Source of the DNA: Occultella glacieicola
Lineage (GTDB): Bacteria > Actinomycetota > Actinomycetes > Actinomycetales > Beutenbergiaceae
Direction: 5' to 3'
NCBI RefSeq assembly: GCF_004353825.1
Contig: NZ_SMNA01000005.1
Span: forward strand, 1-64,000
DNA: 64,000 nucleotides
The position numbers and the translations under genes are program-made. The notes below the pieces were generated by a model. The model saw only the letters and a program-made list of their open reading frames with translations, had not been told where the DNA came from and made no database searches. Below are positions 18,294 through 28,770 of this stretch, piece after piece; the first letter of the stretch is position 1, and the number at the start of each line of letters is the position of its first letter.

Positions 18294-19085
18294 ATGCGGA
18301 TCCTGCGTGTGATCGCGATCCTGGCCATCGTCCTGGCCGTCGGCTGGTACGCCGCCGTCGCCCTGAACGCCGGCGGCGGCGTCGACGCCTGGCTGAACGA
18401 GTCCATCGGCGTGGTCATCACGGTGGTCGTCATCGCCGGGACGGTCCTGTCCCTGACCGGTCACGGTGGCGTGGGCGCCCAGCTCGGCACGGCTCGGGGC
18501 CGGGCCTCCCGGGACTTCTCCGACGCACCCGTGGCGATCGGCACCCTCGTGGACGCCGAGCACACGGGCTGGACGGTCAACGACATGCCGCAGCTGGACC
18601 TGGTGCTGGACGTCGAGACACCGCAGGGCCAGCGGTTCCGTGCCGCGACCACCACCCTGTTCGCCCATCACGAGCTGGGCCGGCTCACCGTCGGTGCCCA
18701 TTGTCCGGTCCGGTACCGGCCGCAGGACCTGAGCCGGGTGGAGTTCGCAGTCGACGCCGACCCCGAGGAGATCCAGGCGGCCTTCAACGCCGTCATGGTC
18801 CGCCACGGTCTGACGGACCCGGCCGCACTCGAGGTGGCCGCGCGTGGCGCGGTGACGACCGGCGTGGTCACCGGGCTGCATCCCACCGGACAGGTCCGCG
18901 AGGACCACTCCGAGGTCGAGGTGCAGCTACTCGTCACCCGCCCGGACGGGAGCCGGTACCCGGCCACGAAGACGTCGTTCGTGCCGCCGACGGCGATCGA
19001 GGCCGTCCAGGTCGGGCGGATCGTCGAGCTGCGGGTGCTGCCGTGGGACGAGCAGCGGATCGCGCTGGCCCTCCCGGTGAACTGA
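18294..19085 (+). CDS. Membrane protein, second of the tandem paralogous pair
   Basis: 263 residues starting at an ATG preceded by AAGGAG. Two TM helices at the N terminus (residues ~5-23 and ~38-57), then TGWTVNDMPQLDLVLDVETP and, further on, REDHSEVEVQLLVTRPDG, which mirror the two units of the gene upstream. The C-terminal VGRIVELRVLPWDEQRIALA aligns with VGARVAAFVLPEDERRVSVG of the first copy. The transcript ends in the perfect hairpin at 19086-19117. Confidence 0.72.
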   Translation: MRILRVIAILAIVLAVGWYAAVALNAGGGVDAWLNESIGVVITVVVIAGTVLSLTGHGGVGAQLGTARGRASRDFSDAPVAIGTLVDAEHTGWTVNDMPQLDLVLDVETPQGQRFRAATTTLFAHHELGRLTVGAHCPVRYRPQDLSRVEFAVDADPEEIQAAFNAVMVRHGLTDPAALEVAARGAVTTGVVTGLHPTGQVREDHSEVEVQLLVTRPDGSRYPATKTSFVPPTAIEAVQVGRIVELRVLPWDEQRIALALPVN

Positions 19086-19117
19086 GAGAACCCCGGCACT
19101 GGCGTGCCGGGGTTCTC
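19086..19117. terminator. Bidirectional terminator hairpin between convergent genes
   Basis: A perfect 14-bp stem (GAGAACCCCGGCAC paired with GTGCCGGGGTTCTC) with a 4-base loop TGGC begins directly after the stop of the membrane-protein gene and lies 16 bp before the citrate-synthase stop on the other strand. No long T run follows, as is common in high-GC actinobacteria. Confidence 0.85.
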
Positions 19118-19133
19118 CCATCGGAGCGGGGCG

Positions 19134-20432
<1,299 letters not shown>

Positions 20433-20499
20433 CATGTCCCTTCCTTGATTCTGGTTGCCGACGGGCAAGCGGTGCCCGGGCGAAAGATCTTCCGTCTCC

Positions 20500-20529
20500 A
20501 ACGTACTCGCCGATCCGGGTGTTTCCCAA
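20500..20529 (-). promoter_or_regulatory. Possible sigma-70-type promoter for citrate synthase
   Basis: On the minus strand, TTGGGA (-35-like) is followed after 18 bp by TACGTT (-10-like), ending about 65 bp before the gltA start. The match to consensus is partial and actinobacterial promoters vary, so this is a weak call. The remaining bases up to the dapC stop show nothing else. Confidence 0.3.
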
Positions 20530-20554
20530 ACGGCTGCCGCTGCCCGGCCGTGGG

Positions 20555-21682
20555 CTACCGCATGCTGGACAGGCGCTGCGCGGCCGCCCGGATCCGTTCG
20601 TCGGGCGCGGTCAACGCGATCCGCACGTGACCGGTGGCGGCCTCGCCGTAGAACGCCCCGGGCCCGGCCAGGATGCCGTGGTCGGCCAGGTCGCCGAGGG
20701 TGCTCCAGCAGTCACCACCACCGGCGACGGGCCGGATCCACAGATACAGGCCCGCCTCGGAGTGGTCGACGGCGTAGCCCGCCGTGGTCAGGGCGCTCAC
20801 CAACAGCTCCCGGCGAGCGCCGTATGTCGCCCGTTGGGCGGCCACGTGGGCGTCGTCGCCGAGGGCGGCCGTCATGGCGGCCTGGACCGGCGCCGGGATC
20901 ATCATGCCCATGTGCCGGCGCAGCAGCAGGATCGAGGCGATCAGGCTCGGGTCGCCGGCCGCGAACGCGGCGCGGTAGCCGGCCAGGTTGGACTGCTTCG
21001 ACAGCGAGTAGACGACCAGGAGACCGGTGTGATCGCCCGAGGCGACCGATTCCTGCAGAAGGCACGGGACGCCGTCGTCCGTCCACGGCGCGACCCACGG
21101 GAGCTGTGCGTAGCACTCGTCGGACGCGACCACCGCCCCGACCTCCCGGGCTGCGCGGACCACGCCGCGCAGTCGCTCGGCGCCGAGGACCTGCCCGGTC
21201 GGGTTGCTGGGTGAGTTCACCCAGACCAGCCGGACGGCGGGGTCACCGGCCCAGGCGGCGACGTCGTCGGCGACCAGCACCTCCGCCCCGGCCAGGCGGG
21301 CGCCCACGTCATACGTGGGATAGGCGGCGCTCGGCACCACGACCTTGTCCCCGGGGCCGAGCCCCAGCAGCGACGGCAGCGCGGCCACGAACTCCTTCGA
21401 ACCGATCGTGGGCAGCACCCCGTCCGGGTCCAGACCGTTCACGCCGCGGCATCGTGCGAACCAGTCCACGACCGCCGCCCGCAGCGCGGGGGTGCCGTGC
21501 GCTGTCGGATATCCGGGGGCGTCTGCGGCGGCCCGGAGCGCGTCCTGGACCACCTGCGGGGTCGGGTCGACGGGCGTGCCGATCGACAGGTCCACGACCC
21601 CGCCGGGGTGCCGTCGGGCCCGCTCGACGTAGGGGGCGAGCGCGTCCCACGGGTAGGCGTCGCTGAGCTGGACGAAGCCCAC
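20555..21682 (-). CDS. dapC: Succinyldiaminopimelate transaminase (PLP aminotransferase class I)
   Basis: 375 residues from GTG. It transfers an amino group from glutamate to N-succinyl-2-amino-6-ketopimelate. Fold-type I features: IGSKEFVAALPSLLGLGPGD, the AYPTYDVGARLAGAEV strand, VNSPSNPTGQVL (substrate/PLP loop) and the PLP-lysine segment YSLSKQSNLAGYRAAF. The actinobacterial DapC group has this length. Only 3 bp separate it from fdxA upstream; this fdxA-dapC pairing is conserved in many actinobacteria and supports the assignment over a generic aminotransferase. Confidence 0.92.
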   Translation of the reverse strand: MGFVQLSDAYPWDALAPYVERARRHPGGVVDLSIGTPVDPTPQVVQDALRAAADAPGYPTAHGTPALRAAVVDWFARCRGVNGLDPDGVLPTIGSKEFVAALPSLLGLGPGDKVVVPSAAYPTYDVGARLAGAEVLVADDVAAWAGDPAVRLVWVNSPSNPTGQVLGAERLRGVVRAAREVGAVVASDECYAQLPWVAPWTDDGVPCLLQESVASGDHTGLLVVYSLSKQSNLAGYRAAFAAGDPSLIASILLLRRHMGMMIPAPVQAAMTAALGDDAHVAAQRATYGARRELLVSALTTAGYAVDHSEAGLYLWIRPVAGGGDCWSTLGDLADHGILAGPGAFYGEAATGHVRIALTAPDERIRAAAQRLSSMR

Positions 21683-21685
21683 GCC

Positions 21686-22006
21686 TCACTCGCCCTGCGG
21701 CGGGAGCGCGGCGATGATCGGGTGGTCCTTCTCGATCAGACCCATCTTGGCTGCGCCACCGGGCGAGCCGATGTCGTCGAAGAAGTCCACGTTGGCGCGG
21801 TAGTACTCCGACCACTGGGAGGGCACGTCGTCCTCGAAGTAGATCGCCTCGACAGGGCAGACCGGCTCGCAGGCCCCGCAGTCCACGCATTCGTCCGGGT
21901 GGATGTACAACGAGCGTTGGCCCTCGTAGATGCAGTCGACGGGACACTCGTCGATGCAGGCCTTGTCCTTGACGTCCACACAGGGCTGCGCGATCACGTA
22001 GGTCAT
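21686..22006 (-). CDS. fdxA: 7Fe ferredoxin (3Fe-4S / 4Fe-4S)
   Basis: 106 residues. Start at the ATG preceded by AGGAGG with an 8-bp gap. The first cluster uses [17 protein letters not shown] (Cys at 3Fe-4S spacing), the second [15 protein letters not shown] (C-x2-C-x2-C-x3-C-P). The C-terminal extension with the [16 protein letters not shown] segment is typical of the actinobacterial FdxA type. It serves as a soluble electron carrier. It is followed by dapC at 3 bp in one operon. Confidence 0.95.
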   Translation of the reverse strand: MTYVIAQPCVDVKDKACIDECPVDCIYEGQRSLYIHPDECVDCGACEPVCPVEAIYFEDDVPSQWSEYYRANVDFFDDIGSPGGAAKMGLIEKDHPIIAALPPQGE

Positions 22007-22132
22007 GGATGGTCCCTCCTGAACCTTGCTGGCGGCGTCACGAATCAACCGCCGCCGGGGCTGCTCCGCCTAGTATCTCCCATCAGAGGGTGACGGCGTG
22101 ATTCGTTCCGCGCCGCGCCCGGAGGGGAGTCC

Positions 22133-22381
22133 ATGGTCGACGAACGCGAGCCCAGCGGCACGCTGCCGCCGTTCTGGCATGGCTGGCAGGTGGGTGAGCG
22201 CGTCGTGGTCCGCTACCGGCTCGAGGCAGGCGGGGTCAGCGACGCCCTCGGTGAGCTCGTCCGGGTGGACGAGTCCGGCGTCGAGGTCGCCACCCGGCAC
22301 GGGCTGGTGGCGGTCGAGGCCGGCGACATCGCGCTGGGCAAGCGGGTGCCACCGGCGCCGCCGCGACGGGTGCGCGGCTGA
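22133..22381 (+). CDS. Small SH3-like domain protein (Rv0428c N-terminal domain type)
   Basis: 82 residues. The body (VGERVVVRYRLEAGG, DALGELVRVDESG, then VEVATRHGLVAVEAGDIALG) corresponds to the small beta-barrel found at the N terminus of Rv0428c-type GNAT proteins. Here it stands alone with no acetyltransferase attached. GGAGGGGAG lies just upstream of the ATG. Divergent from fdxA. Role unknown. Confidence 0.72.
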   Translation: MVDEREPSGTLPPFWHGWQVGERVVVRYRLEAGGVSDALGELVRVDESGVEVATRHGLVAVEAGDIALGKRVPPAPPRRVRG

Positions 22382-22411
22382 GGCGGCAGCGGCAGCCGGC
22401 CTGGGCTACCG

Positions 22412-24445
22412 TCAGCCGGCGTCGTCGGCGTCGGCGTCCTCGGCCGACGGCGCAGGTCCGCAGATCACCCGGTTCCAGGCCGAGTAGCGGTGGCTGTAGG
22501 TGTCGTCGGTGATCACCTCGCCGTCGCGGGAGACGGTCCTGGTGACGTTGACCGAGAACCCGTTGGAGCCTCCCCGCTCCGGGGTGCAGTTCGCCGAGGT
22601 GTTGTAGACGGTCTGGGGCGACGTGAAGTTGTACCGGCTGCCGGTGGTGATGTTCACGTCGAACACGTCGGTGCCCCAGAGGGTGACGACCACCTCGTCA
22701 TCGGTGACGTAGGCCTGGATGAGCACGCCGTAGCCGGTGTTGTTCTCCCAGACCATGTCGATGCTGGGGTCGTACACGGTGGCCTCGCGGCCCTCGGGGT
22801 AACGGGAGAACCATCGTGAGTGGGGCTGGTGGGTGACATCGGTCAGCCCGGCCTCGAAGCCGGCGTTGAATGACGTCGTGGAGACCTGGGACAGGCCACC
22901 ACCGATCGCCTCGCTCTCGAACCCGTTCACGACCACGCCGGAGACGCTGTAGCCGTTCGCCGAGGTGATCGGCCGGAGCGCGTCGAGCAGGGAGAACTGC
23001 TCACCCGGGAGCACCAGGGTGCCGTTGATGTGCGCGGTCCCGGCGAGCAGGTTCTGGGTCCGGGTCGGGTCGTGCGGGTACGGGGTGGCGTAGGTGCCGA
23101 TGACCTCGGTGACGCCGAGCGCCTCGGCGTCCGCGGTGGAGAACTCCGCCTCCGTCTGGGTCAGCTCGAGGGTGGCGGTCCGGGCCGCCGGGTCCGGGTT
23201 CACCGCGGCGGCGCGGACGGTCTCGGCGAGCGCGGCCGGGTCCAGCCCGGTGCCGGTGACGGCCGGGACGATGGTCGGTCCGTTGTCGCCGAGCACGATC
23301 TGTGCGTCCTTGGGGGTCTCGCCGATCGAGGGGACCTTCGTCGTGACCAGGTCGCCGAGCGCCATGCCGTCCATGGTGAGCGTGAGGGTGGCCCCGTCCA
23401 CGGCGATCGTGGCGGCGGACGCCAGTTCGGCCGGGGTGAGTTCGGCCGTCGTGTCGTTGACGGCGACCGTGACCGGGCCGCTCAGCATCGGCTCGACCTG
23501 CTCGGTCATCGCCGCCGCGATCACGTCGGAGTCGACCGTCGGGCTGGTCGCCTCCGACGGGAGCTCCAGCGGGCGCGGCGCGGTGAGCCATTCGGCGGCG
23601 AGCACCTCGCTCGCGCCCTCGACGTCGAGCCCGACGCCGTCGGCGGGTTCGGTGATGGCGGCGGCACCGTCCACGAACTCGATGACACCTTCTGTGGGCG
23701 GCACATCGAGGCTCTGGGCGAGAGCGGCCACGGCAGCGTCGAGGGCGGCCTCGTCGACCGTGGACACGACCGGCTGGTCGCCAAGGCCGAACACGTGACC
23801 GAGCACGACCCGCGGGTCGAGGGTGAACCCGGTGATCCGGGCCACGGTGGCCTCCGCGTCCACATCGAGCCCGGCGGTGGTCGGGTCGAGCTCGCCGGAG
23901 GCGTCGCCGTACGCCACCGGGACGGGGCTGATGCGAGCCTCCGCGAGGCCCTCGTCGAGGGTGCGGACGGCGTCGTCGACCGCCAGACCCGAGATGTCCA
24001 CGCCGGCCACCCGGGTGTCGCCAGGCACCCGGTCACCGAGGAACCAGGCCCCCGCCGCATAGGCGCCGGCGAGCACGACGATCACGGCAGCCGTCCAGAT
24101 CAGCGCCTTCTTGGCCCGCCCCGTGCGCTTGCCCTTCGGCTTGCGTCCCTTGCCACCAGCTGCCACTGCGCTCTCGTCCCCTGCTGGTTCATCCCGTCCA
24201 CCGGCGGACTCGCCGGCGACCACGTCATCGAGATCGGGGGCCGGCTCGGCCGCTGCGGCTGGCTCGACGGGGACCTCGGGCTCCGCGACCTGCGCGTCGA
24301 TCACCTGCGTCGCCGCGGCATCCGTGGGCTCAGCGGGCGTGGCGCCCTGCTGTGCCTCTTCGGAGCCGTCGGGACCGTCGGTCCCGGCGGCCGTGTCCGG
24401 CGTGTCGTGTTCGTGTCGCAAGCAGATGTCCTTCGTGTCGGCCAC
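22412..24445 (-). CDS. VanW family protein with tandem peptidoglycan-binding-like domains
   Basis: 677 residues. An acidic, Ala/Pro-rich cytoplasmic tail (~110) and a Lys/Arg-rich stretch (KGRKPKGKRTGRAKK) precede one TM helix (ALIWTAAVIVVLAGAYAAGAW). The extracytoplasmic region has two repeated YoaR/PG_binding_4-like units (DTRVAGVDISGLAVDDAVR and later SGPVTVAVNDTTAELTP), then the VanW domain with LLDALRPITSANGYSVSG, GGGLSQVSTTSFNAGFEAGL and HSRWFSRYPEGREATVYDP. Family members are cell-surface proteins, function unproven. Single-gene unit. Confidence 0.9.
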   Translation of the reverse strand: MADTKDICLRHEHDTPDTAAGTDGPDGSEEAQQGATPAEPTDAAATQVIDAQVAEPEVPVEPAAAAEPAPDLDDVVAGESAGGRDEPAGDESAVAAGGKGRKPKGKRTGRAKKALIWTAAVIVVLAGAYAAGAWFLGDRVPGDTRVAGVDISGLAVDDAVRTLDEGLAEARISPVPVAYGDASGELDPTTAGLDVDAEATVARITGFTLDPRVVLGHVFGLGDQPVVSTVDEAALDAAVAALAQSLDVPPTEGVIEFVDGAAAITEPADGVGLDVEGASEVLAAEWLTAPRPLELPSEATSPTVDSDVIAAAMTEQVEPMLSGPVTVAVNDTTAELTPAELASAATIAVDGATLTLTMDGMALGDLVTTKVPSIGETPKDAQIVLGDNGPTIVPAVTGTGLDPAALAETVRAAAVNPDPAARTATLELTQTEAEFSTADAEALGVTEVIGTYATPYPHDPTRTQNLLAGTAHINGTLVLPGEQFSLLDALRPITSANGYSVSGVVVNGFESEAIGGGLSQVSTTSFNAGFEAGLTDVTHQPHSRWFSRYPEGREATVYDPSIDMVWENNTGYGVLIQAYVTDDEVVVTLWGTDVFDVNITTGSRYNFTSPQTVYNTSANCTPERGGSNGFSVNVTRTVSRDGEVITDDTYSHRYSAWNRVICGPAPSAEDADADDAG

Positions 24446-24530
24446 CCGACGTGGCCCCCCGGCGCGCCATTCTACCGGCCCCCAATACCACGCCCGTGCA
24501 CCTCGATGGTCGGATGAGGCAACGAAAGTG

Positions 24531-25049
24531 TCACGGAATCGTGGTCATCCGTCCATGGAAATGCAGGATCGCACCGCCCGCACCGGGCACCCGCGCCGCA
24601 GCCAGGACCCGGCCGACGACGACGTCGTGGGAGGCCGCCGTCCGGATCCACTCCGTCTCACACTCCAGCCAGGCGCTCGCGCCGTCCAGGATCGCCGCCC
24701 CGCTGACCTCGCCCCGACGGTGCGCGATCGTGGCGAGCTGACCGAAGGCGGGCCGGCCGGGGGTGGCCAGCCAGTCCGCCGCGGCGAGGGCGTCGCCGCC
24801 GAGGATGCTGGCGGCCCAGCGCGCGCCGGGTTCGACGGCCTCCCGCAGCCGGGCGTCCGAGTGCACGCAGAACAGCACGGTGGGCGGGTCGAGGGAGACC
24901 GAGACCAGGGACGTCGCGGTCATCGCGAGATCCTGGTTGCCGTGGCGCACCGCCACCACGCTCACCCCGGAGGCGAGCCGGGACATGGTCGCCCGGAACT
25001 CCTCCCGGGCCTCCTCGCTCACCTCGGAGCCCGGCTCAGACGTCGTCAC
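24531..25049 (-). CDS. Flavin reductase-like (FMN-binding split barrel) protein
   Basis: 172 residues. Start at a GTG preceded by GGAGG, 13 bp inside the end of the upstream MshB gene. Features: FRATMSRLASGVSVVAVRHG, the AMTATSLVSVSLDPPTVLFC core typical of flavin reductase/HpaC-like proteins, and GRVLAAARVPGAGGAILHF at the end. It probably reduces or binds FMN/FAD with NAD(P)H and supplies a monooxygenase partner; none is next to it. Confidence 0.88.
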   Translation of the reverse strand: MTTSEPGSEVSEEAREEFRATMSRLASGVSVVAVRHGNQDLAMTATSLVSVSLDPPTVLFCVHSDARLREAVEPGARWAASILGGDALAAADWLATPGRPAFGQLATIAHRRGEVSGAAILDGASAWLECETEWIRTAASHDVVVGRVLAAARVPGAGGAILHFHGRMTTIP

Positions 25050-26619
25050 GGAACCACCTCCGCGGCGCGAAGGCCCCGAGGAGCACGGCGAACATGACAC
25101 CGAACAGCCAGGCGATACCGATCGAGTCGTCGGCGACGATCACGTCGCCGCCGGGCCCGAGGTAGGTCATCGCGAGCACGGTGAGCACCACCCCGGCGCC
25201 ATAGCCGAGGAGTCCACGGGCGTCGGCGAAGGTCCGCGCCAGGACGCCGGCGGCGAGGACGGCCACCAGGCCGATGACGAGGCCCCAGGGCTCGGACCAC
25301 CGGTGGAACGCGGTGCCGGTGGCACCGAGGATGACCCCGAGCAGGACGGAGAAGACCGTCATCACCGGCGGGTACCACGACGGCGGTGGCTCCGGGTCGG
25401 CACCGGACCGGTCGTCGGCATCGGGCCGAGCACCGGCACCGGCACCGACGTCCGCACCGGCGGGTGCGCCGGCCGGTTCGCCGTTCCGGGCCGCCGGGAC
25501 CCGTGCCAGGAGCCGCTGCAGGTCCGCGCGGGTGCCGTGCCCGGCGGCGACCTGCAGGCCGGCCCGCGCGGGGATCGGCGCCAGGATGTCGTTGCTGAGC
25601 GCGAACCACCCGACCGCGTCCACCGCGTCGACCCGGGTGGCGAGCTGCACCTGGGTGCGGTGCGCCGTCATGGCGGCCACGACCTGCCCGGCCACCGTGG
25701 TGACGTCGACCTCGAAGTCCACCTCGCCGTCGGGCACCACCTGGCTGGCCAGCTCGCCGTCCGGCTCCGGCACGGACAGCGCGCCCCCGTTCACGCCCGT
25801 CCGGGGACGATCGGGGTGGGTCTGCAGCCACGCGGTGGCCCGCCGGGACGCCTGCGCCCCCCGCACCGAGAACGCCACGATCGGTACCCGCCACGGACCG
25901 CCACCCCCGCCAACACCCCGATGTTCGCCCCCGATGCCCCCAAGTTCGCCCTCGGCGACGCCCCGAGTGCGCGGTTCCCCCCGGTCACCGTCCGCGTGAG
26001 CCGTGGGAAGCGCGCGTTCGGCGGCGCCGGAGCGGGGTGAGGGGGCGGGCGAGATGGCGGTCGAGGGGTCGGTCGGGCCGGCGGCCAGTTCGACGGCGCG
26101 CATGGTGACCCGATGGATGTGCACGTGATCGGGATGCCCGTAACCGCCGTCGGGCTCCTCGGTGATCACCAGGTCGGGCCGCTGCGCCCGGATCAGCCCG
26201 GCCAACAGCCGGGCGGGGCCCTCGACGCCCGCACGCGAGAACGCGTCCGGCGTGGCGTCGGCGGCTGGCACGGCCCGCACCGTGGAGCCCGGGGCCCAGG
26301 CCATGCCGGAGTCGGTGTAGGACGCGGTACCCGGCTCGGCGACGGAGTCGAGGAAGACGTGCCGGCGCACCCCGAGGGCGGCCAGGGCGGCGGACAACTC
26401 GGCCTCCCGCACGGCGGCGAGGCCCTGCCCGTCCCCCTCCAGGTGCTTGAGGTCGCCCGGGATCACCTCGCCCCGTTCACCTCGGGTCGCGGTCACCACG
26501 GTGACGTCGGCACCGGCTGCGAGTCTGGCCAGGACCGCTCCGGCACCGAGGGTCTCGTCGTCGGGGTGGGCGAACGTCGCCAGCACGCGCACCGCCCCGG
26601 CGGGAATCGGATCTGTCAC
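25036..26619 (-). CDS. mshB: MshB-type GlcNAc-Ins deacetylase fused to a C-terminal multi-TM domain
   Basis: 527 residues. Start is a GTG after GAGGATGCTCCG; longer frames lack a ribosome site. The N-terminal ~350 residues are a PIG-L deacetylase: ATFAHPDDETLGAGAVLARL (zinc-binding HPDDE) and GGYGHPDHVHIHRVTMRAV (second His site). It would deacetylate GlcNAc-inositol in mycothiol synthesis. A low-complexity insert (Pro/Gly/Glu-rich, ~195-255) interrupts the domain. From about residue 415 five TM helices follow (a DUF6113-like region), joined by a GAPAGADVGAGAGARPDAD linker. In many actinobacteria the two parts are separate genes. Confidence 0.87.
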   Translation of the reverse strand: MTDPIPAGAVRVLATFAHPDDETLGAGAVLARLAAGADVTVVTATRGERGEVIPGDLKHLEGDGQGLAAVREAELSAALAALGVRRHVFLDSVAEPGTASYTDSGMAWAPGSTVRAVPAADATPDAFSRAGVEGPARLLAGLIRAQRPDLVITEEPDGGYGHPDHVHIHRVTMRAVELAAGPTDPSTAISPAPSPRSGAAERALPTAHADGDRGEPRTRGVAEGELGGIGGEHRGVGGGGGPWRVPIVAFSVRGAQASRRATAWLQTHPDRPRTGVNGGALSVPEPDGELASQVVPDGEVDFEVDVTTVAGQVVAAMTAHRTQVQLATRVDAVDAVGWFALSNDILAPIPARAGLQVAAGHGTRADLQRLLARVPAARNGEPAGAPAGADVGAGAGARPDADDRSGADPEPPPSWYPPVMTVFSVLLGVILGATGTAFHRWSEPWGLVIGLVAVLAAGVLARTFADARGLLGYGAGVVLTVLAMTYLGPGGDVIVADDSIGIAWLFGVMFAVLLGAFAPRRWFRDDV

Positions 26620-26680
26620 CGGAGCATCCTCGCACCACCGGCCGCGCGCTCGCGCACCCGGCCGCACGGGGCCGGCGGGC

Positions 26681-28609
26681 TCAGGCCTTCCGGGCGCGGG
26701 ACGCCGCCTTGCTGCGGTCGTTCTGGTCGAGGATCACCTTGCGGATCCGCACGGCCGTCGGGGTGACCTCGACACACTCGTCGTCGCGGGCGAACTCGAG
26801 GGACTCCTCGAGGGTGAGCTTGCGCGGCGGGACCACGTTCTCGAACGACTCCGAGGTGGCGGAGCGGATGTTGTTGAGCTTCTTCTCCTTGGTGATGTTC
26901 ACGTCCATGTCGTCACCACGTGAGTTCTCGCCGACGATCTGGCCCTCGTACACCTCGGAGGTCGCCTCGATGAAGAACGAGCCGCGCTCCTGCAGGTTCA
27001 GCATCGCGAACGGCGTCGCCACCCCGGCACGGTCGGCCACCAGGGAGCCGGTGGTCCGGAACTCGATCGGGCCGGCCCACGGCTCGTACCCCTCGGCGAT
27101 GGAGGAGGCGATCCCGGTGCCACGGGTGTCGGTCAGGAACCGGGTCCGGAACCCGATCAGGCCACGGGCCGGGACCAGGAACTCCATCCGCACCCAGCCG
27201 GTGCCGTGGTTGGACATGTTCTCCATGCGACCCTTGCGGGCCGCGAGCAGCTGGGTGACCGCGCCGAGGTACTCCTCGGGCACGTCGATGGTCATCCGCT
27301 CGACCGGCTCGTGCACCTTGCCGTCGACCTCGCGGGTGACCACCTGCGGCTTGCCGACGGTCAGTTCGAAGCCCTCACGGCGCATCTGTTCCACCAGGAT
27401 GGCCAGCGCCAGCTCGCCGCGGCCCTGCACCTCCCAGGCGTCCGGGCGTTCCGTGGGGAGCACCTTGAGCGAGACGTTGCCGATCAGCTCGCGGTCGAGG
27501 CGGTCCTTCACCTGACGTGCGGTGACCTTGGACCCCTTCTCCCGGCCGGCCAGCGGGGAGGTGTTGATCCCGATGGTCATCGAGATCGCCGGGTCGTCCA
27601 CGGTGATCAGCGGCAGCGGGCGCGGGTCCTCGGCGTCGGTGAGGGTCTCCCCGATGGTGATGTCCTCGATGCCGGCGACCGCGACGATGTCCCCGGGGTT
27701 CGCGACGTCCGTCGGCACCCGGTCCAGCGCCTTGGTGCGCAGCAGTTCACTGATCCGCACGTTCTGCAGGCTGCCGTCGCGGCGGGCCCACGCGACCGTC
27801 TGGCCCTTGCGCAGCGTCCCGTTGTAGATGCGCAGCAGCGCCAGGCGACCGAGAAACGGCGAGGCGTCGAGGTTCGTCACGTGCGCCTGCAGCGGTGCGT
27901 CCTCGGTGTAGGAGGGGGCCGGGATACGCTCGAGGATGGTGCTGAACAGCGGCTCGAGGTCCGGCGAGTCCGGCAGTTCGCCGTCGGCGGGCTGGGTGAT
28001 GCTGGCGCGGCCCGCCTTCGCGGAGGCGTACACGACCGGGACGTCGAGGATCGCGTCCAGGTCCAGGTCGGGCGCCTCGTCGGAGAGGTCGGAGGCGAGG
28101 GAGAGCAGCAGGTCCTGGGCCTCCCCGACCACCTCGGTGATCCGGGCGTCCGGTCGGTCGACCTTGTTCACGACGAGGATCACCGGCAGGTTCGCCGCGA
28201 GCGCCTTGCGGAGCACGAACCGGGTCTGCGGCAGCGGGCCCTCGGACGCATCCACGAGCAGCACCACGCCGTCCACCATGGACAGCCCACGCTCCACCTC
28301 GCCACCGAAGTCGGCGTGCCCCGGGGTGTCGATGACGTTGATCGTCACGCCCTCGGCGTGGCCCGCGGCGGCAGCGGCCGGGCCGGCGTACTCCACCGCG
28401 GTGTTCTTCGCGAGGATCGTGATCCCCTTCTCGCGCTCGAGGTCACCGGAGTCCATGGCGCGCTCGTCCACGTGGTCGTGCGCTCCGAACGCACCGGACT
28501 GCCACAGCATCGCGTCCACCAGGGTCGTCTTGCCGTGGTCGACGTGCGCGACGATCGCGACGTTGCGCAGATCGGTGCGCTGCAGCAGGCCAGTCGTGGG
28601 CACACTCAT
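26681..28609 (-). CDS. typA: Translational GTPase TypA/BipA
   Basis: 642 residues. G domain: IVAHVDHGKTTLVDAML (P-loop), RGITILAKNTAVEY-type switch (here EKGITILAKNT), VIDTPGHADFGGEVERG (G3) and NKVDRPDA (G4). Domains II, III and V follow, with the BipA-specific GRGELALAILVEQMRREGFEL and the C-terminal KLTLEESLEFARDDECVEV. It acts on ribosomes in stress adaptation and 50S assembly. Single-gene unit after mshB. Normal length. Confidence 0.96.
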   Translation of the reverse strand: MSVPTTGLLQRTDLRNVAIVAHVDHGKTTLVDAMLWQSGAFGAHDHVDERAMDSGDLEREKGITILAKNTAVEYAGPAAAAAGHAEGVTINVIDTPGHADFGGEVERGLSMVDGVVLLVDASEGPLPQTRFVLRKALAANLPVILVVNKVDRPDARITEVVGEAQDLLLSLASDLSDEAPDLDLDAILDVPVVYASAKAGRASITQPADGELPDSPDLEPLFSTILERIPAPSYTEDAPLQAHVTNLDASPFLGRLALLRIYNGTLRKGQTVAWARRDGSLQNVRISELLRTKALDRVPTDVANPGDIVAVAGIEDITIGETLTDAEDPRPLPLITVDDPAISMTIGINTSPLAGREKGSKVTARQVKDRLDRELIGNVSLKVLPTERPDAWEVQGRGELALAILVEQMRREGFELTVGKPQVVTREVDGKVHEPVERMTIDVPEEYLGAVTQLLAARKGRMENMSNHGTGWVRMEFLVPARGLIGFRTRFLTDTRGTGIASSIAEGYEPWAGPIEFRTTGSLVADRAGVATPFAMLNLQERGSFFIEATSEVYEGQIVGENSRGDDMDVNITKEKKLNNIRSATSESFENVVPPRKLTLEESLEFARDDECVEVTPTAVRIRKVILDQNDRSKAASRARKA

Positions 28610-28770
28610 CCGCAGTACTCAATTCCGAGAGGGGGAAGGGGGAACGCGCCAATCCATCACGGGGCGCCGACATCATCCTACCGGCGTCCGCCAGTCGCAC
28701 CTAGTGGCGAGTGCCGTCGTGGCGGTGAGGTGGCCCACACCGCCGACGCAGCCCACACCCCCGGGACACG

